64,000 nt of DNA from Rhizobium oryzihabitans (GCF_010669145.1 NZ_CP048632.1:372001-436000), one strand, 5' to 3'; shown: positions 8,325 through 17,652, counted from the stretch's first letter. The notes: generated by a model not told the origin, from the letters alone. Translations and numbers: made by a program.

Positions 8325-9499
8325 TGGCTATGACACCAGTCTGCGTGATTGATCAGAACGGCATCAGCGTTCCGGCTTATACGGACGTGATGACCTATCT
8401 CAAGAGCGCGTATCAGGGCATCTATGGCTCTGACGTCTATCTGGAGCCGGATTCCCTCGATGGTCAATTCATCGCGCTTCTGGCACTGGCAATCACCGAC
8501 GCCAATAACATGGCTGCTTCGGTCTATAACGCCTTCTCGCCCTCGACGGCGCAGGGCGTTGGCCTGTCCAGCGTCGTGAAGATCAACGGGATCGCGCGCA
8601 ACATCGCGTCCAACTCTACGGTTGATGTGGCGCTGATCGGTGTTGCCGGCACAACAGTCACCAATGGAATCGTGTCGGACGATGCGGGCAACAACTGGAG
8701 CCTCCCAGCTAGCGTCGTTATCCCGCCGTCCGGCACGATCACGGTTACGGCAGTCTGCCAGACCATCGGCGCCGTCACCGCAGCTATCGGCGCTGTATCG
8801 ACCATCGCCACACCGACGCGCGGCTGGCAGAGCGTCTCAAATGCCGCAATCGCCAATCCGGGCAATCCGGTCGAGACGGACGCCAACCTTCGCAATCGGC
8901 AGGCCACGTCCACTGCTTTGCCCTCCCTGACCATTCTGGAGGGGATTGTCGGCGCAGTGGCGGCTATCACTGGCGTAACCCGGTATCGCGCCTACGAGAA
9001 CGATACGGACGTCACGGACAGCAACGGCATTCCGAGCCATTCGATTGCGCTGATCGTGGAAGGCGGTGATGCCCAGACCATCGGCCAGACGATTGCTGAC
9101 AAGAAAACGCCAGGGTCTGGAACGTTCGGAACGACGACGGTCACAATTGTCGATGACATTGGCGTTTCGCACGCCGTCAAGTTTTCACGCCCCGTGTCCA
9201 TCGGCATAAAGGCCGGCATCACCGTCAAGGCGTTCGCGGGGTACACGGTTGCGATTGAGAACGCGCTGAAACAGGCAGTGGCCGATTACATCAATGCCCT
9301 GCCGATCGGTCAGAGCGTGTTCTACACGCGCCTCTACGTCCCCGCGAACCTTGGTAACAACAGTTCGGGCGCGACATATGAGGTAACGAATTTGCAGATC
9401 GCAAAACTCGCTGACTCATTGGCCGCTGCGGACATCGCCATTGCCTTCAATGAAGCCGCGGCCTGCGGTGTCGCCAATATCGTCGTCACGGTGACATGA
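8324..9499 (+). CDS. Baseplate J-like protein
   Basis: A 391-residue baseplate J/gp47 family protein. Visible traits are an N-terminal helix segment (YTDVMTYLKSAYQGIYG), an Asp-Gly-Gln-Phe-Ile-Ala motif, the Gly-Val-Gly-Leu-Ser segment, several Gly/Val/Thr strands in the middle, and a C-terminal Ile-Ala-Phe-Asn-Glu-Ala-Ala. It forms the wedge ring of the baseplate with gpW-like and DUF2612 proteins. The ATG at 8324 overlaps the preceding stop; the Met at 8330 is an alternative. Confidence 0.85.
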   Translation: MAMTPVCVIDQNGISVPAYTDVMTYLKSAYQGIYGSDVYLEPDSLDGQFIALLALAITDANNMAASVYNAFSPSTAQGVGLSSVVKINGIARNIASNSTVDVALIGVAGTTVTNGIVSDDAGNNWSLPASVVIPPSGTITVTAVCQTIGAVTAAIGAVSTIATPTRGWQSVSNAAIANPGNPVETDANLRNRQATSTALPSLTILEGIVGAVAAITGVTRYRAYENDTDVTDSNGIPSHSIALIVEGGDAQTIGQTIADKKTPGSGTFGTTTVTIVDDIGVSHAVKFSRPVSIGIKAGITVKAFAGYTVAIENALKQAVADYINALPIGQSVFYTRLYVPANLGNNSSGATYEVTNLQIAKLADSLAAADIAIAFNEAAACGVANIVVTVT

Positions 9500-10179
9500 T
9501 GGCCACAACTGACGACTATCTCGATCTCATCACGCCGTATTATCGCGGGAAGCCGGTCTTCACATCGACGCTGACGGCGGTTCTTGATCCCTTTGCAAAC
9601 CTTCAGCTCATGCTCGGCCAGATGCCGCAGGACTTTGATCTTGATGTGGCTGTTGGCGTGCAACTCGACGCCGTCGGCCAGTGGGTCGGGCGATCCCGCT
9701 TCATACCGACGCCGATCCCGAACATCTGGTTTAGCTTTGACGATGCGCTCCGGGGCTTTGATCTTGGCGTCTGGAAAGGGCCGTATGACAGTGACAGCGG
9801 TGTCACGCGTCTCGATGATGAAACGTACCGGATATTCCTTCAGGCAAAGATTGCGGCGAACCAGTGGGATGGACGGGTTGAAACGGCGCAGGCCGCATTC
9901 AACCTAGTTTTCTCGCAGTCGCCGGGAACGCACATTTTTGTCATCGACAATTTCGATATGACGATGACGGTAGGAATTTCCGGCACAATTCCGTCGCTGC
10001 TCTTTATCGCGCTGTTGAACCAAGGGTTTCTACCGATCAAGCCGGAAGGCGTTCGAGTCAACTACGCCATCACGACTGTGACCAGCGCGCCGGTGTTTGG
10101 CTTCGACGTGAGCAACCAGTACATCGGCGGATTTGACGCCGGTTCATGGGGCGTCGGTCCCTCCTACTTCACATCCTAA
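9499..10179 (+). CDS. Baseplate protein, DUF2612 family
   Basis: A 226-residue DUF2612 protein, the wedge component that follows the J-like gene in this phage type. The conserved N-terminal part is seen as DYLDLITPYYRGKPVF and the Val-Gly-Val-Gln-Leu-Asp-Ala-Val-Gly-Gln-Trp-Val-Gly segment near residue 55. The C-terminal Gly/Phe-rich end precedes the fibre gene, to which the family is thought to connect. Two ATG codons lie in the overlap, at 9496 and 9499. Confidence 0.8.
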   Translation: MATTDDYLDLITPYYRGKPVFTSTLTAVLDPFANLQLMLGQMPQDFDLDVAVGVQLDAVGQWVGRSRFIPTPIPNIWFSFDDALRGFDLGVWKGPYDSDSGVTRLDDETYRIFLQAKIAANQWDGRVETAQAAFNLVFSQSPGTHIFVIDNFDMTMTVGISGTIPSLLFIALLNQGFLPIKPEGVRVNYAITTVTSAPVFGFDVSNQYIGGFDAGSWGVGPSYFTS

Positions 10180-10193
10180 ATTCGGGGTTCTCA

Positions 10194-11367
10194 TGGCTAC
10201 GAACCAGTATCTTCCTTTCGGCACTGCTGGCGGGGCGAACGTCCTTTCGCCAACTGATTACAACAGTCTTGCTGCGCGCCTCACGGGGTTCACCGCTGGC
10301 ACTGCGGCAAGCGTCCAACTCAATACGGTGTGGCGCCAGTCGTCAGTCGTCTCTGCAATGATCGGGGAATTCATTCTCGATTACGGCGGGTTCGACGCTT
10401 TGGACGATGGCAGTGTTGATAATCTCGAAACGGGTTTCGCTCGGACCCTGCAAAAGCAGCCTTGGCTTTATGCCACGATTGGAGGAACAGCGACCGCGCT
10501 CACAATGGCGCTCACGCCCGCTCCAGCGTCGTGGAACGACCTGATTGGCGTTCCGCTCAGAGGGATCATCTCGGCCACTAATACCGGCGCATGCACACTC
10601 AACGTCAGCGGTCTCGGTGCTAAGTCCATCAAACTCGACAATGGCACCGATCCGATTGCTGGCGATCTCAAGGCAGGCGCACTGGCCGTCTTTGTTTATG
10701 ACGGTACAAACGTTCAGTTGAATTTCGCATCAGCCATGCTGATGGAACGGCTGAATAAAGGCAGCACCATCGTATCCTATGGCACGGCTGGTTCCTTCTC
10801 ATGGACGCCACCTGCAAACGTGCGCTCGGTCTTTGTCCGCGTGTGGGGCGGTGGAGCCGGGGTGGTGGCAATCAGAATACCGGTGCAGGTGGTGGTGGTG
10901 GTGGTGGTGGTTACGCTGAAGGTTATGTGGCGGTAACCCCCGGAACTCCCGTTACCGTTGTCGTTGGCACTGGTGGCGCGGGCGGCCACAATTCGTCTGC
11001 ACAAAATGGTGTTGCTGGTGGGAGTTCTTCATTCGGAGCATCCGTATCTGCGACAGGCGGGACGGGGGGCGCGGGGGCAACAAACGGGACACAAGGCATC
11101 AGTGGACCCGGAGGCAATGGATTTGGTGGGCATAGGCAGGCGACCGGCGGTCAAGGTTCGTCCGGTTCTTGGATCAATAATGCGAACGCAGGGATCGGCG
11201 GTAACGGTGGCGCTGCGGCTGCTGGCGGCGGCCCTGGTGGCGGTATCTCATCCGGTCAGCCCGCAAACGGCCAATCACCCGGCGGCGGTGGCGGCGGTGG
11301 CGCCATGAATTACTCCGGTGGCGCAGGTGCCGCCGGCCTGGTTATCATCGAATATTTTGCGGGATGA
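10194..11367 (+). pseudogene. Tail fibre with C-terminal glycine-rich domain, frameshifted
   Basis: The first part (about 222 codons from ATG 10194) reads as a fibre shaft and ends in a Trp-Gly-Gly-Gly-Ala-Gly motif. At the G4 run, 10859-10862, the frame moves by -1. The rest then reads as a Gly-rich domain of about 168 residues with GGG repeats and Asn, Ala and Ser between them, ending in a Leu-Val-Ile-Ile-Glu-Tyr strand. Glycine-rich tips are known in phage adhesins. A (GGT)8 tract follows at 10890-10914. One extra G would restore a protein of about 390 residues. Unrepaired, the zero frame stops at 10936. Confidence 0.75.
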
Positions 11368-11371
11368 GATA

Positions 11372-11766
11372 ATGGGCGCTTTTTTTTCCATATCAACATG
11401 TGCTTCGGTCCCAAACGTCAACAGCCCCTCCGGGGGAATGTGTCGATCGACAATCTTGGACCCTATGGGTCCCCGATCTTCGAGTGGAATTTTCCGGTTA
11501 CCGTTCCAGTGGGAAAGGTGATGTTTATCACCGACATTGAGTTCGTTTCCAAATGCGTTCGCAGGCCATCCCAGGACGGAACATGGCGAAACTCATACTT
11601 GGTGCTCGATAGCATCACTACAATGGGGGAAAATCTCCCGGTTCGTCACTATGTGACCCCGATAAGGCTTCCTGCTGGCTTTAAAGTCACGGGTCATTTT
11701 CAAAATAACAGCCCTGAAGATCAGAACATGATTGCCAGAGTTCATGGCTATATGGAGGATATTTGA
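11372..11766 (+). CDS. Fibre-associated protein, start interrupted at a T8 tract
   Basis: The beta-rich 122-residue body (from Met-Cys-Phe-Gly-Pro at 11398) has no recognisable family to me. The natural start seems to be the ATG at 11372, but a run of eight T at 11380-11387 puts it in a different frame; nine T would give an in-frame Met-Gly-Ala-Phe-Phe-Phe-His leader. The ATG at 11398 has no ribosome site. Position between fibre and DUF4376 genes suggests a fibre cap or chaperone. It may be phase-variable, or the T count may be a sequence error. Confidence 0.55.
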
Positions 11767-12296
11767 TGCCCACTTTTGCCCGAGTAGACAACGAGCGTGT
11801 GATAGAGGTCGTGTCACTCGATAAAGGCGTGAAAATTTCCGATGCCGTCCACCCGGACCTATCCGCACAATTCAAAGCCTGTGCTGATGGTGTGTCGCCC
11901 GGATGGATCTATGATGGGAAAACCTTCCGCCAGCCGGTTGCTGAACCCATCACGAAGAGTGAATTGCTAGCCTATGCCGCCATGAAAAGGTTTGAAATCG
12001 AGACAGGCGGCATCGTTGTTAACGGCTGCCGCGTCGATACCAGCCGTGACAGTCAATCGATGATCGCCAACGCTCATTCATATGTCGTCGCGTCGGGGGC
12101 CGCTTCCACCAAATTCAAATCCCTGTCTGGATTTGTGACTTTGTCTGCCGCCGAGGTTAAAGAAACGGCGCTTGCGGTAGGAGCGCACGTGCAGAGTTTG
12201 TTCGACGCCGAAGCCACCATCGACGCTTTGATCACCTCGGGTGACATTGCTAGCCTTGCCGATATCGACGCCTATCAGTGGCGCTCCGGTGATTAA
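11766..12296 (+). CDS. Tail fibre assembly-like protein with DUF4376 domain
   Basis: A 176-residue protein. The first 60 residues have the short Trp-containing strand pattern common at the start of fibre assembly proteins. The C-terminal 110 residues match DUF4376 in layout: Arg-Phe-Glu-Ile-Glu-Thr-Gly-Gly-Ile-Val-Val-Asn-Gly, Thr-Ser-Arg-Asp-Ser-Gln-Ser, then an Ala-His-Val-Gln helix. DUF4376 proteins sit beside fibre genes. The TGA-ATG overlap couples it to the upstream gene. It is the last gene of the tail operon before a convergent gene seven bases away. Confidence 0.7.
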   Translation: MPTFARVDNERVIEVVSLDKGVKISDAVHPDLSAQFKACADGVSPGWIYDGKTFRQPVAEPITKSELLAYAAMKRFEIETGGIVVNGCRVDTSRDSQSMIANAHSYVVASGAASTKFKSLSGFVTLSAAEVKETALAVGAHVQSLFDAEATIDALITSGDIASLADIDAYQWRSGD

Positions 12297-12302
12297 TGGC
12301 GT

Positions 12303-13661
12303 TCAAAGCTCAGGCTTAAGGATCATTGTCGGCAAGATAGTATCTGCGTTGGAGGCTATATACGAGTTGCGGGCCTCCATACTCATTCCGAAGAACGGGT
12401 AATTCAAATAGGTCGCCGCGACTAGAACCGCGCAAATACTTAATGCCACCGTTGCTTTAGCGAGTGAACTTGAAAGGCGCTCCGCGACGACCGGCAAGAT
12501 GAATGTATATGGCATGATGTAAAATTCTGTCTGATTGCCGTGACGGACTGCCAGCGTGAACGCTATGCCAGTAAGGAACGCCGCCGAAAAAAGGGCGATC
12601 CTCGTTTGACCTGTCGTAAAGATAACGCTTGGTTTTTTTGCTGCCGTTGCGACAAATTCGATAATAGCAGCTGCCGCGCAATACAAACAATACGACACGA
12701 CAACGGCCGAAAGTGCGAATGACCAGTAGGATATCTGAGAGAAATTGTCTTCCCGGAGGTACGGCAACCACTGAAAGAGGTTCCCGAAAAACCAAAGGGC
12801 ATTCGCAGTAATCAGGGATTGGTCAAGCTTCGAAAACTCGTCATTCGATGCCGGGTTAGCGTAAAACAGGAAGTTCACAACGGCCTGTTTCAAGACGCTG
12901 AGAACTGATGCGCCCGTGAGCAGAAATACGATAAGGTCAGCGACCAGATAGAGGCCCGCCAGGGCGATAATGGTCTTGATCCTGGAATTCGTGTCGGTTT
13001 GCTGCCGAAACTCATATGTCACGATGAACGCGAGCAGAAATGGCAGAAAAATTATCGGGGGAGAGTAACAAGCTACACCGAACACATTGACGGCGATCGC
13101 AATTCCGTAGGTCAGGTATCGAACAGATATCCGGGTCGGAGCGGCCGCCACCAAAAGAAATGAAATGAGCAGCAGTGATTGCGAGATAATCTGGCGCTCT
13201 ACGATAGTCGACATAACTAAATGCTGAGCAGTGATGGCGTAAATCGCTGCAACGAGAGCACTAATTTTTCTGTCTGCGCTTACTGTCAGTGACAAAGAGA
13301 ATATGAGTGCAATGTTTAAGGCGCCCAATATCTTCGGAAGCATGCTGGCGACAAAAACACCTTTTTGCATAGAGGTCGCGGTCAACGGGCGGGCGAAATC
13401 GCTAACCGGATAGATTGCGTCAAGCCACCACTGATACAAATTGTCTTGGAACCAGTACCGAAGGCTGTATCCGCTGGCCGGAATACCCTGCAGGGATGAA
13501 TAAATTACGGTCTGCATGATGTGGTTCGCGTCTAGATTCCATTCTGCATATGGGAACATCAACCGGATACCAAGAGCAAAGAAGAACAATATCGCAGCCG
13601 TCACAGTGCAGCTGACGCGAAAGCTATCGTTCTCCATCCCGTGTTTATTCCCAATCCGCAT
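12303..13661 (-). CDS. Polytopic membrane protein, GT-C glycosyltransferase-like moron
   Basis: A 452-residue protein with about ten to eleven hydrophobic segments and a large loop after the first one containing acidic and aromatic residues (YAEWNLDANH), the layout of GT-C glycosyltransferases that use a lipid-linked sugar. It runs against the tail genes and is richer in A and T than they are. Phages often carry such genes to alter the host O-antigen after lysogeny. The typical partners (flippase GtrA, transferase GtrB) are absent. A GAGGAAG site precedes the ATG. Family assignment is by topology only. Confidence 0.65.
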   Translation of the reverse strand: MRIGNKHGMENDSFRVSCTVTAAILFFFALGIRLMFPYAEWNLDANHIMQTVIYSSLQGIPASGYSLRYWFQDNLYQWWLDAIYPVSDFARPLTATSMQKGVFVASMLPKILGALNIALIFSLSLTVSADRKISALVAAIYAITAQHLVMSTIVERQIISQSLLLISFLLVAAAPTRISVRYLTYGIAIAVNVFGVACYSPPIIFLPFLLAFIVTYEFRQQTDTNSRIKTIIALAGLYLVADLIVFLLTGASVLSVLKQAVVNFLFYANPASNDEFSKLDQSLITANALWFFGNLFQWLPYLREDNFSQISYWSFALSAVVVSYCLYCAAAAIIEFVATAAKKPSVIFTTGQTRIALFSAAFLTGIAFTLAVRHGNQTEFYIMPYTFILPVVAERLSSSLAKATVALSICAVLVAATYLNYPFFGMSMEARNSYIASNADTILPTMILKPEL

Positions 13662-13803
13662 GTCTTCCTCGAAGTCGCTGTGGTGTGCCTCATCAAATTG
13701 CTATTTCTCACGAACCCAATCGTCAATCGCTGATTGTGTTCCGCTAAAATCGCCTGCCCGGTAGCGTAGCCCGGCACCCATAACCCACAATCAGGAGAAC
13801 ATC

Positions 13804-14883
13804 ATGTTGAAGGCTGATGTCGCGCGCTCGATCGAGCGAGTTGCGAGCGTGCACGGTATTGATCCGGCGGCGATGAAGGCTGTTGTCGAGGTCGAGAGCA
13901 ACGGCGTTGTCTTTGCGGATATCGACGGCAAGGAAATGCCGGTGATCCGTTTCGAAGGCCATTACTTCGACCGGCTGGTGACGGCGTCTCGTCGTGAGGA
14001 GGCGCGGCGGCTTGGTCTAGCTTCACCGAACGTCGGTGGAGTGAAGAACCCAGCATCGCAGAAAGCCCGCTGGCAGCTTCTTGGACGGGCGATGACGATC
14101 GACAAGCAGGCCGCACTTGAAAGCACGTCCTTCGGCGTCGGGCAGGTCATGGGGAGCCACTGGAAGGCACTCGGCTATCCAACAGTCATTGATCTGTTCG
14201 AAGCGGCACGAAGCGGCGTAGAGGGCCAGGTCGATTTGATGGTTCGGTTCATCAAGACGAACAATCTCCTTGGCGCGCTGAGCCGGAAGGATTGGGCGGG
14301 GTTTGCTCGAGGCTATAACGGACCTGCCTACAAGAAGAACGCCTACGACACGAAGATGGCCGCCGCCTATGAGCGATACGCGAGAAAAGAACCGGCCGCA
14401 TCTGGTGCGACTGGGATGCTTCGTCTCGGCTCCAAGGGTGCTGGCGTCCGCGAAATTCAGGTGCTTCTCACGCGTGCCGGCCATTCCGTTCCGGCGGATG
14501 GGGACTTCGGTCCTGCCACGGATCGGGCACTTCGCAGCTTTCAGGACGAAAACTCTCTGACGATCGACGGCGTTGCCGGTCCGCAGACCATGCGCAAGCT
14601 GAAAGAGTTTCAGGTGTCCGCAGATGAGAAGCCGGGAAACCTAGGGATCGCGCAGGTGCCGGAAGTGAAGAACGCAGCGCGCAACTTCGGCCCGTTGGCT
14701 TTGGTCACCGCCGCGCGCGACCAGATTGCCGAAATCGCAACCTATGTCACCGGCATCAACTCGGATCTGGCGAACACCATTGCAAACGGGATGCTGGCCG
14801 TTTCGGGCGCCATTGGTCTCGGTCTCACGATCTGGGGCGTCTACGGCTGGTGGAAGAGCAAGCAGACGGTGGAACAGGCATGA
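13804..14883 (+). CDS. Endolysin: N-acetylmuramidase with peptidoglycan-binding domain and C-terminal TM helix
   Basis: A 359-residue protein. Residues 15-195 form a muramidase domain (DUF3380 type) with the VEVESNG motif, Glu31 being the likely catalytic residue, and RFEGHYF at 50-55. Residues 205-267 are a PG_binding_1 domain (LRLGSKGAGVREIQ, DGDFGPATDRALRSFQ). A hydrophobic helix at 328-350 ends in Trp-Trp-Lys-Ser-Lys, unusual for an endolysin, and could tether it to the membrane or act like a holin. AGGAGAA precedes the ATG. It heads the lysis cassette, followed by spanins. Confidence 0.85.
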   Translation: MLKADVARSIERVASVHGIDPAAMKAVVEVESNGVVFADIDGKEMPVIRFEGHYFDRLVTASRREEARRLGLASPNVGGVKNPASQKARWQLLGRAMTIDKQAALESTSFGVGQVMGSHWKALGYPTVIDLFEAARSGVEGQVDLMVRFIKTNNLLGALSRKDWAGFARGYNGPAYKKNAYDTKMAAAYERYARKEPAASGATGMLRLGSKGAGVREIQVLLTRAGHSVPADGDFGPATDRALRSFQDENSLTIDGVAGPQTMRKLKEFQVSADEKPGNLGIAQVPEVKNAARNFGPLALVTAARDQIAEIATYVTGINSDLANTIANGMLAVSGAIGLGLTIWGVYGWWKSKQTVEQA

Positions 14884-15206
14884 TGTGGGCACTCATCCCC
14901 AACTGGCTGAAAATCGCTGCTGGTGGCCTTCTCTGCGCCGTTCTGCTGGCTTCCGGCTCCTACTGGCTCGGCAAACGAGAAGGCCGCTCACAGGCCGCCA
15001 CAGAGGCTTTAGCCAAGACCGTCGAAGTTCTCCAATCAAGGAACGAAACCAATGTGGAAATCACTTCTTCCGCTGCTGCTGAGTTGTGCGCTCATTTCGG
15101 GCTGCCAGACGACCAACGTGTCGAATGCGTGCGCAGGCTGGAGCAAGCTGACTCCGACGCTCGAAACCGCGCTCAAGATCACGATGGACGACCGGCAGTT
15201 CGCTAA
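14883..15206 (+). CDS. i-spanin (Rz-like)
   Basis: A 107-residue protein with a hydrophobic segment near residues 10-27 and a periplasmic helical, charged remainder. It follows the endolysin with a TGATG overlap and contains the start of the Rz1-like gene in another frame, which is the classical Rz/Rz1 arrangement. With the outer-membrane lipoprotein it would fuse the membranes in the last step of lysis. The ATG three bases upstream (14880) is equally possible. Confidence 0.8.
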   Translation: MWALIPNWLKIAAGGLLCAVLLASGSYWLGKREGRSQAATEALAKTVEVLQSRNETNVEITSSAAAELCAHFGLPDDQRVECVRRLEQADSDARNRAQDHDGRPAVR

Positions 15207-15255
15207 CCAGGTCGCGTCACACAACGCCCATGGCGTGAAACAGAAATGCTGGTGA
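15052..15255 (+). CDS. o-spanin lipoprotein (Rz1-like)
   Basis: A 67-residue lipoprotein that begins inside the i-spanin gene in another frame and extends 49 bases beyond it. It has a signal sequence (MWKSLLPLLLSC) and a lipobox ending Leu-Ile-Ser-Gly-Cys, so the mature protein starts at Cys18. The overlapping gene layout is diagnostic of spanin pairs even though sequence identity among them is low. Confidence 0.8.
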   Translation: MWKSLLPLLLSCALISGCQTTNVSNACAGWSKLTPTLETALKITMDDRQFANQVASHNAHGVKQKCW

Positions 15256-15265
15256 GGATTGCACA

Positions 15266-15997
15266 ATGATCGGTCTTGGACTTGGCCTGTCTCTTGGGCT
15301 AGCGGGGTGTGGTGTTGGCAGGGCTGAGCGGTTTACTGTCCCCATCACCAATTCCGGCGTTGCGATCATTTCCCCAGGTCGTCTTCTGTCGGTCAAGGTC
15401 ACGTCAGGTTCTCCGCCGCTGGTCTCCATTTACGACAGTCCTTTCGTTGGGGCTGGCATCATGCCGTATCAGGGCGCACTCGCAACCGGCGAGAAAGCTT
15501 CCGTCGATCTCCCCATCATCAACGGCGTCTATGTCGATATGACATCGGCTCTCGGCCCGGAACTCGTCACCAACGGAAATTTCAACACCGATGTGTCAGG
15601 CTGGGCGGCTCAGTTGACCGGCGCCACCATTACATGGCGAGACGGCAAGATGGAGTTGTTCGGCGGATCGGGCGGCGGACGTGCAACGCAAACCGTCTCC
15701 GGCCTTGAGATTGGCGAAACCTATGTGTTCCGCGCCACCATGCTGGAGCCAAACGCCAGTTCAATATCCTGCCGCCTGACGACAGATCCCGCCGGATCGT
15801 CCACAGGACAGATTTATGCATCGGCTGGCGTGCCAGCAGGAGGTCTTTTGCCTATCGCAACCTCATTCGTCGCCGCCACCACAAGCATTACCATTGCCGG
15901 ATCCGCATCTGCCAGCGTCACGGGCTGCTTCGACAAGATCAGCCTTCGGAAGCAGACGCAATCAGCCGGGACAGTCGAACTGGAGTTCGCAGCATGA
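15266..15997 (+). CDS. Carbohydrate-binding-like phage protein
   Basis: A 243-residue protein. The N-terminus (MIGLGLGLSLGLAGCG) looks like a lipoprotein signal, but similar Gly/Leu starts also occur in phage virion proteins that are not exported. From residue 95 onwards a Asn-Gly-Asn-Phe-Asn-Thr-Asp-Val-Ser-Gly-Trp motif starts a jelly-roll domain like the CBM4/9 family. It lies between the spanins and a lectin-like gene. A role in surface sugar binding is inferred. The stop overlaps the next ATG. Confidence 0.6.
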   Translation: MIGLGLGLSLGLAGCGVGRAERFTVPITNSGVAIISPGRLLSVKVTSGSPPLVSIYDSPFVGAGIMPYQGALATGEKASVDLPIINGVYVDMTSALGPELVTNGNFNTDVSGWAAQLTGATITWRDGKMELFGGSGGGRATQTVSGLEIGETYVFRATMLEPNASSISCRLTTDPAGSSTGQIYASAGVPAGGLLPIATSFVAATTSITIAGSASASVTGCFDKISLRKQTQSAGTVELEFAA

Positions 15998-17646
15998 GCA
16001 TCAAGACAGGAACTTCTGTTGGCAACGGTTCGCGGCGCAGCGTCTCGATCGGGTGGAAGCCGGAACTCGTCATTTCCATTCCCGATGCGCCGAAGATTGT
16101 TGCACTCAAGCTGCATGATCTGTGGGCGGGGCGGTCCAACGTGCTGGGAGCGTCCAACAGCTACGCAGATGGGGCCAGTATCACCAAGGATGGCTATACC
16201 GTCTCGCAGTCGCCCAAATGGAACGACGAGGGCATCACCTATCATCATCTCGCCATATCGCGCTCTGCTGCTCTCAAGATGGCGCTTGCCGGTTCTCAGG
16301 GCAACGCCATCGCCAGCCGGCTGATCAAGTTCGATGACAGCAGCATCAACCTCGCCGCCGTAATTGCCAAGCGCGATAGCACGCGTGACGGGGTTCTTCA
16401 GGTCGGATCGTCCACCACGGCGCTACTTGGCGGAACGGCGCTGACGGAACCAGGAGCAATCACCAATCTGACGACAGGCCAGTGCACCGTTTCCACATCA
16501 CCATATGTCAACGAATATGACGCGGCGCAGGAGTTGGGCGAAGGCATCGACTTCATCGGGTTCGAGAGCGGAGCAAACTTCGCGACGGCGACATTTACCG
16601 GTTCTGGCGCAAATCGTGCCGTCAGTCTTGGTTTCCAGCCAAAGGCTGTCATCGTCGCCAAACTGAGCGGCACGCTTCAGGCTGCATGGATCAAGACGGA
16701 CACCATGTCGGCCAGCGGTGCAAAACAGATGTCCGCAGCGGCCGGTATTGTGGCGTCCGGCATTTCCTTCGACGCTGATGGCCTCCAGCTTACCGCAGGT
16801 TCCGCGCTGAACGTCAACACGGCAAACTATGTCGTTATCGCCTTCCGTGACCACGCAGAAACGCCAACCGCGGCACCAGCCGTCAAGAAGTCCGGCAAGA
16901 AGGCTGTGCTGCTCTCCGCTCGGGGCACAACGTCATGGATCAACTGCGGCACGGATAACAGCCTGGTTATCGACGGCGCCATGTCGATGGAGTGGATGGG
17001 CGGTATTGAGCCGACCACCCGCGCCAACGCCAGCGTCATGATGTGGCGCGGTGCCAGCACGGCTGTCTCGGCGCTTCAACAGTCCCTATTCATGGGTGCT
17101 ATCGGTTGGGTAGGTCTTGCCGGCAACTGGAGCGGCCCGATCATGGCGGTTGGTTGTTCTGACCGCATGGACTTCGCCACGTCGTCCACGAACATCCTCA
17201 ATCCGTTCCGAACCGGCCTGATCCCGGATTACGGTTCTATCATCCACTGGCTGGCCACACACGACGGATCGGGTGGCTGGATGCTCTACCGCAACGGTCA
17301 ACTGGTTCGCCAGCGTGCGCTCGATATGGTCGCTATCAACGGGCAACCGAACATCGACGGGCAAACGGGTCACCGCATGATCCTTGGCGCGGCCTACAAC
17401 GGGGGTGCACCGGTTCAAATGTCTCGTCAGCGTGTTTCTCTCGCTCGGCTGTATAATCGCGCCCTGACGCCTTCCGAGGTTGCCATCCGCTTTGCTCGGG
17501 CCAGCCTTGGCAGTTCTGAGGCAGACGTGACGAGCGGTCTTGTCGAAGAGTGGGACGCTGCAAATGCTACCGGCTCCACGCTGGCCGCAACCGTCTCCAG
17601 CGCGAACAACGGCGCCATCGTCGGCGGCTCAATCATCACGCTCTGA
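15994..17646 (+). CDS. Lectin-like phage surface protein (LamG/concanavalin-type C-terminus)
   Basis: A 550-residue protein. The N-terminal half has repeated Gly-Phe-Gln/Lys-Pro-Lys/Glu segments and Ala/Thr-rich strands (LGFQPKAVIVAKL near residue 212). The C-terminal part from about residue 330 reads as a concanavalin-like jelly roll: a Trp-Met-Leu-Tyr-Arg-Asn-Gly-Gln motif and a LARLYNRALTPSEV motif, both typical of LamG-type domains. It may be a receptor-binding or decoration protein. Unusually it lies after the spanins. A terminator follows. Confidence 0.7.
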   Translation: MSIKTGTSVGNGSRRSVSIGWKPELVISIPDAPKIVALKLHDLWAGRSNVLGASNSYADGASITKDGYTVSQSPKWNDEGITYHHLAISRSAALKMALAGSQGNAIASRLIKFDDSSINLAAVIAKRDSTRDGVLQVGSSTTALLGGTALTEPGAITNLTTGQCTVSTSPYVNEYDAAQELGEGIDFIGFESGANFATATFTGSGANRAVSLGFQPKAVIVAKLSGTLQAAWIKTDTMSASGAKQMSAAAGIVASGISFDADGLQLTAGSALNVNTANYVVIAFRDHAETPTAAPAVKKSGKKAVLLSARGTTSWINCGTDNSLVIDGAMSMEWMGGIEPTTRANASVMMWRGASTAVSALQQSLFMGAIGWVGLAGNWSGPIMAVGCSDRMDFATSSTNILNPFRTGLIPDYGSIIHWLATHDGSGGWMLYRNGQLVRQRALDMVAINGQPNIDGQTGHRMILGAAYNGGAPVQMSRQRVSLARLYNRALTPSEVAIRFARASLGSSEADVTSGLVEEWDAANATGSTLAATVSSANNGAIVGGSIITL

Positions 17647-17652
17647 AACTAT

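Noticed and set aside
10890..10914. The (GGT)8 tract as a phase switch
   Set aside because: Changes by three bases keep the frame; it can alter glycine number but not switch the gene off.
11380..11387. T8 tract as a terminator tail
   Set aside because: No GC-rich stem lies before it.
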